Of a DNA stretch of 64,000 nucleotides, positions 61,249-64,000 are shown piece after piece. Within the stretch, counting starts at the first letter, position 1. Each line of letters begins with the position of its first letter. Source of the DNA: Bombus terrestris (Eukaryota > Arthropoda > Insecta > Hymenoptera > Apidae); assembly GCF_910591885.1 (NCBI RefSeq), contig NC_063269.1:3534001-3598000 (forward strand). The letters are read 5' to 3'. The notes below the pieces were generated by a model. That model was not told where the DNA came from and did not search any database. It saw only the letters and a list, made by a program, of their open reading frames with translations. The position numbers were made by a program, and so were the translations under genes.

Positions 61249-61498
61249 GATTTTTTAATAAAGCATATCGTATATCTTGTCAGGATCGTCGGAGGAAAAG
61301 TCGGATACAAAGCAATGTCAACACGTAAGAAAGGAAAATTGCCGACCAAGAGAAATATTAAAGAAGAGACCGGCGCGTTTCTGTGCTCACGAGCCCCTCG
61401 ACAGTTTCACTTTCCATCTCGCGTAATCTCTTTGCACGAGCACGTCTAAAGTTCAACAAGTCGGAACGCAAAGTCGTTACCACTAATTTTTTCCACAG

Positions 61499-61738
61499 CC
61501 GAGGACATTCCGTATGTCTTTTACCTCCTTGGTAGCCACAATGGAAAATATAATTACGAAACACGATAATGATACGCGTGTCGACGTCGCCAACGACATT
61601 TTCACCGAACAAATTCTCATTTCCCTTGGCCGACGTGCCGACCATATCGACGAACGGTGTAAATCGTATTACACGCGATACGGCCTACATTACCACGGCA
61701 GAAAAATCGTAGAAACGACGCTTGATTTTGCGCAACGC
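61499..61738 (+). CDS. Candidate internal coding exon, 80 codons, product unknown
   Basis: I do not recognise the product. The segment is bounded by good splice signals: CACTAATTTTTTCCACAG at the left, with a CTAAT branch-point-like word just before the pyrimidine run (AG at 61497-61498), and CGC|GTAAGT at the right (GT at 61739). Between them one frame is open for exactly 240 nt, so the exon would be phase-symmetric. Codons lean to purine-N-pyrimidine. Translation gives a soluble-looking, mixed-composition segment with ATGs at 61514 and 61541 and no signal peptide, membrane span or motif. The same frame stops shortly after the donor. A minus-strand frame (61358-61645) overlaps and has a weaker donor-like site. 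No neighbouring exons were identified. Confidence 0.25.
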
Positions 61739-64000
61739 GTAAGTCGAATCTAAGCAAATATATCGTGGATATAGCTCGATATGGATATAGCTCGAGGGCA
61801 TCGAACTGCTACCGAATATCCGTAAGAGAGAAGGCTCCCGCCATTCTTCCGCGTTTGTTTTGTAAATTGTTCGATTACGCGAAACAAGTGGCTCCTCTGA
61901 ACTGAAAGTTCAAACCAATAGAATTCGAGCATCCTGTTAAATAAGAGTCGATATCGAGTCGAGTTATTATCGTGCTGTACAATTTTATCAGTTTTTATTT
62001 AGGCACTTCGTGTTCAACGAATAAAAATATACCCTCAACTCGACGTTACTACGATATCAGAAAATACCTTTGTATTTTTGAATTCTCTGCTGACCGGATT
62101 AAGCACATTCGTACGTTAAAGAATTCACAGCACAAATTCCTAATATTTGTGGTTTTCGAAAGACGGGACGCGTGACGGACACCACTGACCACGATTATAT
62201 AGCGATCTTTGGTAGTTAAAGCTTGAGTTCGCTCAAATCACGTAGGATGCTCTTTAAGTTAATAAATGGTTTCACTTTCTGTCCGTCACCGTTTGAATCG
62301 TTAAATTTCTACGTTCCTGTGAGATCGTTCGAACGACCTATCACAGTTTTACCTCTAAATATAACACCCTGTCGATAAAACGTGTATCGCAAACGAATTT
62401 TCTTTCGTACTCGATCTTTTCTTGGCTTTTTCTTCCTTCTTTTAAAGGTTAAACATTTTTTGTTAAATATCCGCGCTACGTAACGTATCGTATTCCAATA
62501 GGTTACTACCGTTAATATAAAAAGTAAAAAATTAAGATATTCTATACGCTTGCCGGATCAGAGTAAAAGGAAGGAAGCTATCGCTTATCATAAAAAAATA
62601 AAGTTAATTAATTTTCAAATAAGAAGAGCATCGTTAATACAACCATGAATAATTCTCAATATCGACGACCATCGAGAGACAGATGAATCGTTCTTCGTCG
62701 TTTCGTTAAAGATTCAATCGACGGCAAGCATCGCGGAGACCGTTATTCGCAGTTGGTTGGATTGGATTTCAACGGCGTCGCCCGGATGCTTCGTTGGAGC
62801 GCTTTTACAATGGAAAATAATTTATGCTTTTCGTTATCAGCCAAAGCAATCGCGTGAATGCGGACGAAGTGGGGAAACGAAGCCAGTCAGCAGTAGAGTA
62901 AATAAAAAAGCGTAGGAACGGAAAAAGAAAGGGCGGCAAGAGAGGGAGACGAGAGAAGGGGAAGAGTTGCGACGGCATGAAAAAGTGGAAAGTGCTCAGC
63001 TTTTACTCATTAGTCTTTGTACCTCTGGCAAGAATAACAAGTTCGAGTTAACCAGGCGTTTCTAAAGTCTTACGCAAATGAAGGAAAGAAATGAAAAAGG
63101 GAACGGGACAGCTTCTAGAAATGGAAAGTACAGCGCGCCCAGAGTACAGCTTAATCAGTCGTGCCTGTTCAAGATTTTCTTATTTCGTCTTCTCCTTGCG
63201 GAATACGGGATGAGATTTAAAAAAAGGAGGAACGCGCTCCACCAATCTTTCGATGCACTCGGTTGCACTGCGAAACCTAGATCAGATCCGTGGCGTTCGG
63301 CCGAGCGCGAATAACAGACGTAATCGAACCTGATAATCGCGGATCCACGCTGTCGTTCGTCGATTAAGTTCTCCGGGAATTCTCTGAAAATGTCGAATAA
63401 CTTTCGGTCGTGATTGGTCGTGAAACCATGTTCCTTGCTGGCAAATTGAAAAGAAAGAGCAGAAAGATTCCAGGTAAAAGTTGCACGGAATGTAAATTGT
63501 CGAATTTCATTTCTTCGTTGGATCCTGCGACGGTCGAATAAAGAGGGTTAACTGAATAAAGAATGAAAAAAGAAAAGATGGAAGAGAAAAGGAAGAAAAG
63601 GGCAGGAAGAAGTAGAAATATCTGACAAAAGGCTCTGGTATCGCGAGACGCATAGAGTGGCGAAGAGCAACCGAATCTCGGATTCCTGGAAGGGACGGCA
63701 TGTAAATGGAATTAAAGCTTTTTTTAAATATCGCATCGGGGCTCCCTCGCGACGTCCTCACTCGTAATTAGCATTATTATCTCGGGGCAACTGTCTGCGA
63801 AACGGACCATCCCGGCCAGAGAGTCCGAGAGCGCTGCGTGACTGGCACCAGCCGGTGGGAATTGAAAAAGGAGCAACCTTAATCGCACGTTCGCCGTTCC
63901 AACAGACGTCTCCGACTCGTGCGTACAGATATTTAGTTAATTATAAACAGAGACAAGCGCGTAGAGCGTTCTATCATTGCGAATCTTTGATAGAGAGAGA
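61739..64000. other. Non-coding stretch to window end
   Basis: No exon is supported. 61766-61795 holds a two-copy direct repeat of TGGATATAGCTCGA with 16-bp period. 63080-63300 and 63500-63760 have purine-rich runs that give low-complexity frames. The window ends in a GATAGAGAGAGA run. Confidence 0.5.
61766..61795. repeat. 16-bp period direct repeat, two copies
   Basis: TGGATATAGCTCGA occurs at 61766-61779 and 61782-61795. It lies just downstream of the candidate exon donor. Confidence 0.85.

Larger units (their letters stand above)
54668..61498. other. Non-coding stretch
   Basis: No exon is supported. The two longest frames in the window are here (56849-57640 minus, 263 codons; 58560-59285 minus, 241 codons). 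Both are dominated by Ser/Arg/Phe or Lys/Glu runs copied from purine/pyrimidine-rich DNA and resemble no family. A two-unit 12-bp tandem lies at 59733-59756. A TATATAAAA box near 58034 lacks a clear initiator. 61230-61248 is a palindrome. Confidence 0.5.

Overview
This window reads as nuclear DNA of an insect, most likely a hymenopteran (bee, ant or wasp). The basis is indirect. By eye the base composition is moderately AT-rich, CpG is abundant rather than depleted, (GA)n and (CT)n microsatellites recur, and there is no operon structure, no ribosome-binding sites and no long reading frame. No protein family, rRNA, snRNA, intact tRNA, known microRNA or recognisable transposon ORF was identified. 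The species and locus cannot be named.

Most of the 64 kb looks intergenic or intronic. The longest open frames (up to 263 codons, 56849-57640 minus) are low in complexity or lie in CpG-rich segments where stop codons are scarce, and often both strands are open. Five small frames or exon-like segments have enough extra support (initiation context, splice-like borders, or a transmembrane segment) to list at low confidence: 4335-4586 minus, 5691-6047 plus, 35613-35822 minus, 40136-40513 plus and 61499-61738 plus. None matches a family I recognise, and any or all may be chance.

Layout. 1-3111: possible leader or intron sequence, with two GA tracts and a textbook-looking splice acceptor at 1571-1572. 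3112-3617: the most distinctive feature, an 11-bp minisatellite that flips orientation near 3280, so the array folds back on itself; only the right half carries a recurring 8-bp linker. 3618-7472: plain sequence with two candidate small ORFs. 7473-13106: a long GA microsatellite, a cluster of palindromes at 8243-8313, blocks rich in homeodomain-type core motifs, and a 16-bp palindrome. 13107-21927: a GC-rich stem with a long loop at 14080-14136 and a duplicated 44-bp element at 17365 and 17931. 21928-21995: a degenerate tRNA-Lys-like Pol III unit ending in T6. 22000-34020: non-coding, with a pyrimidine/purine tract pair and a four-tetrad G-quadruplex motif. 34025-54667: non-coding, with A22 and T20 runs, a polypyrimidine tract, short hairpins and direct repeats. 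54668-64000: non-coding apart from an exon-like block at 61499-61738.

No group of genes working together can be inferred. The window is best treated as a gene-poor region whose interest lies in repeat architecture and possible cis-regulatory DNA.
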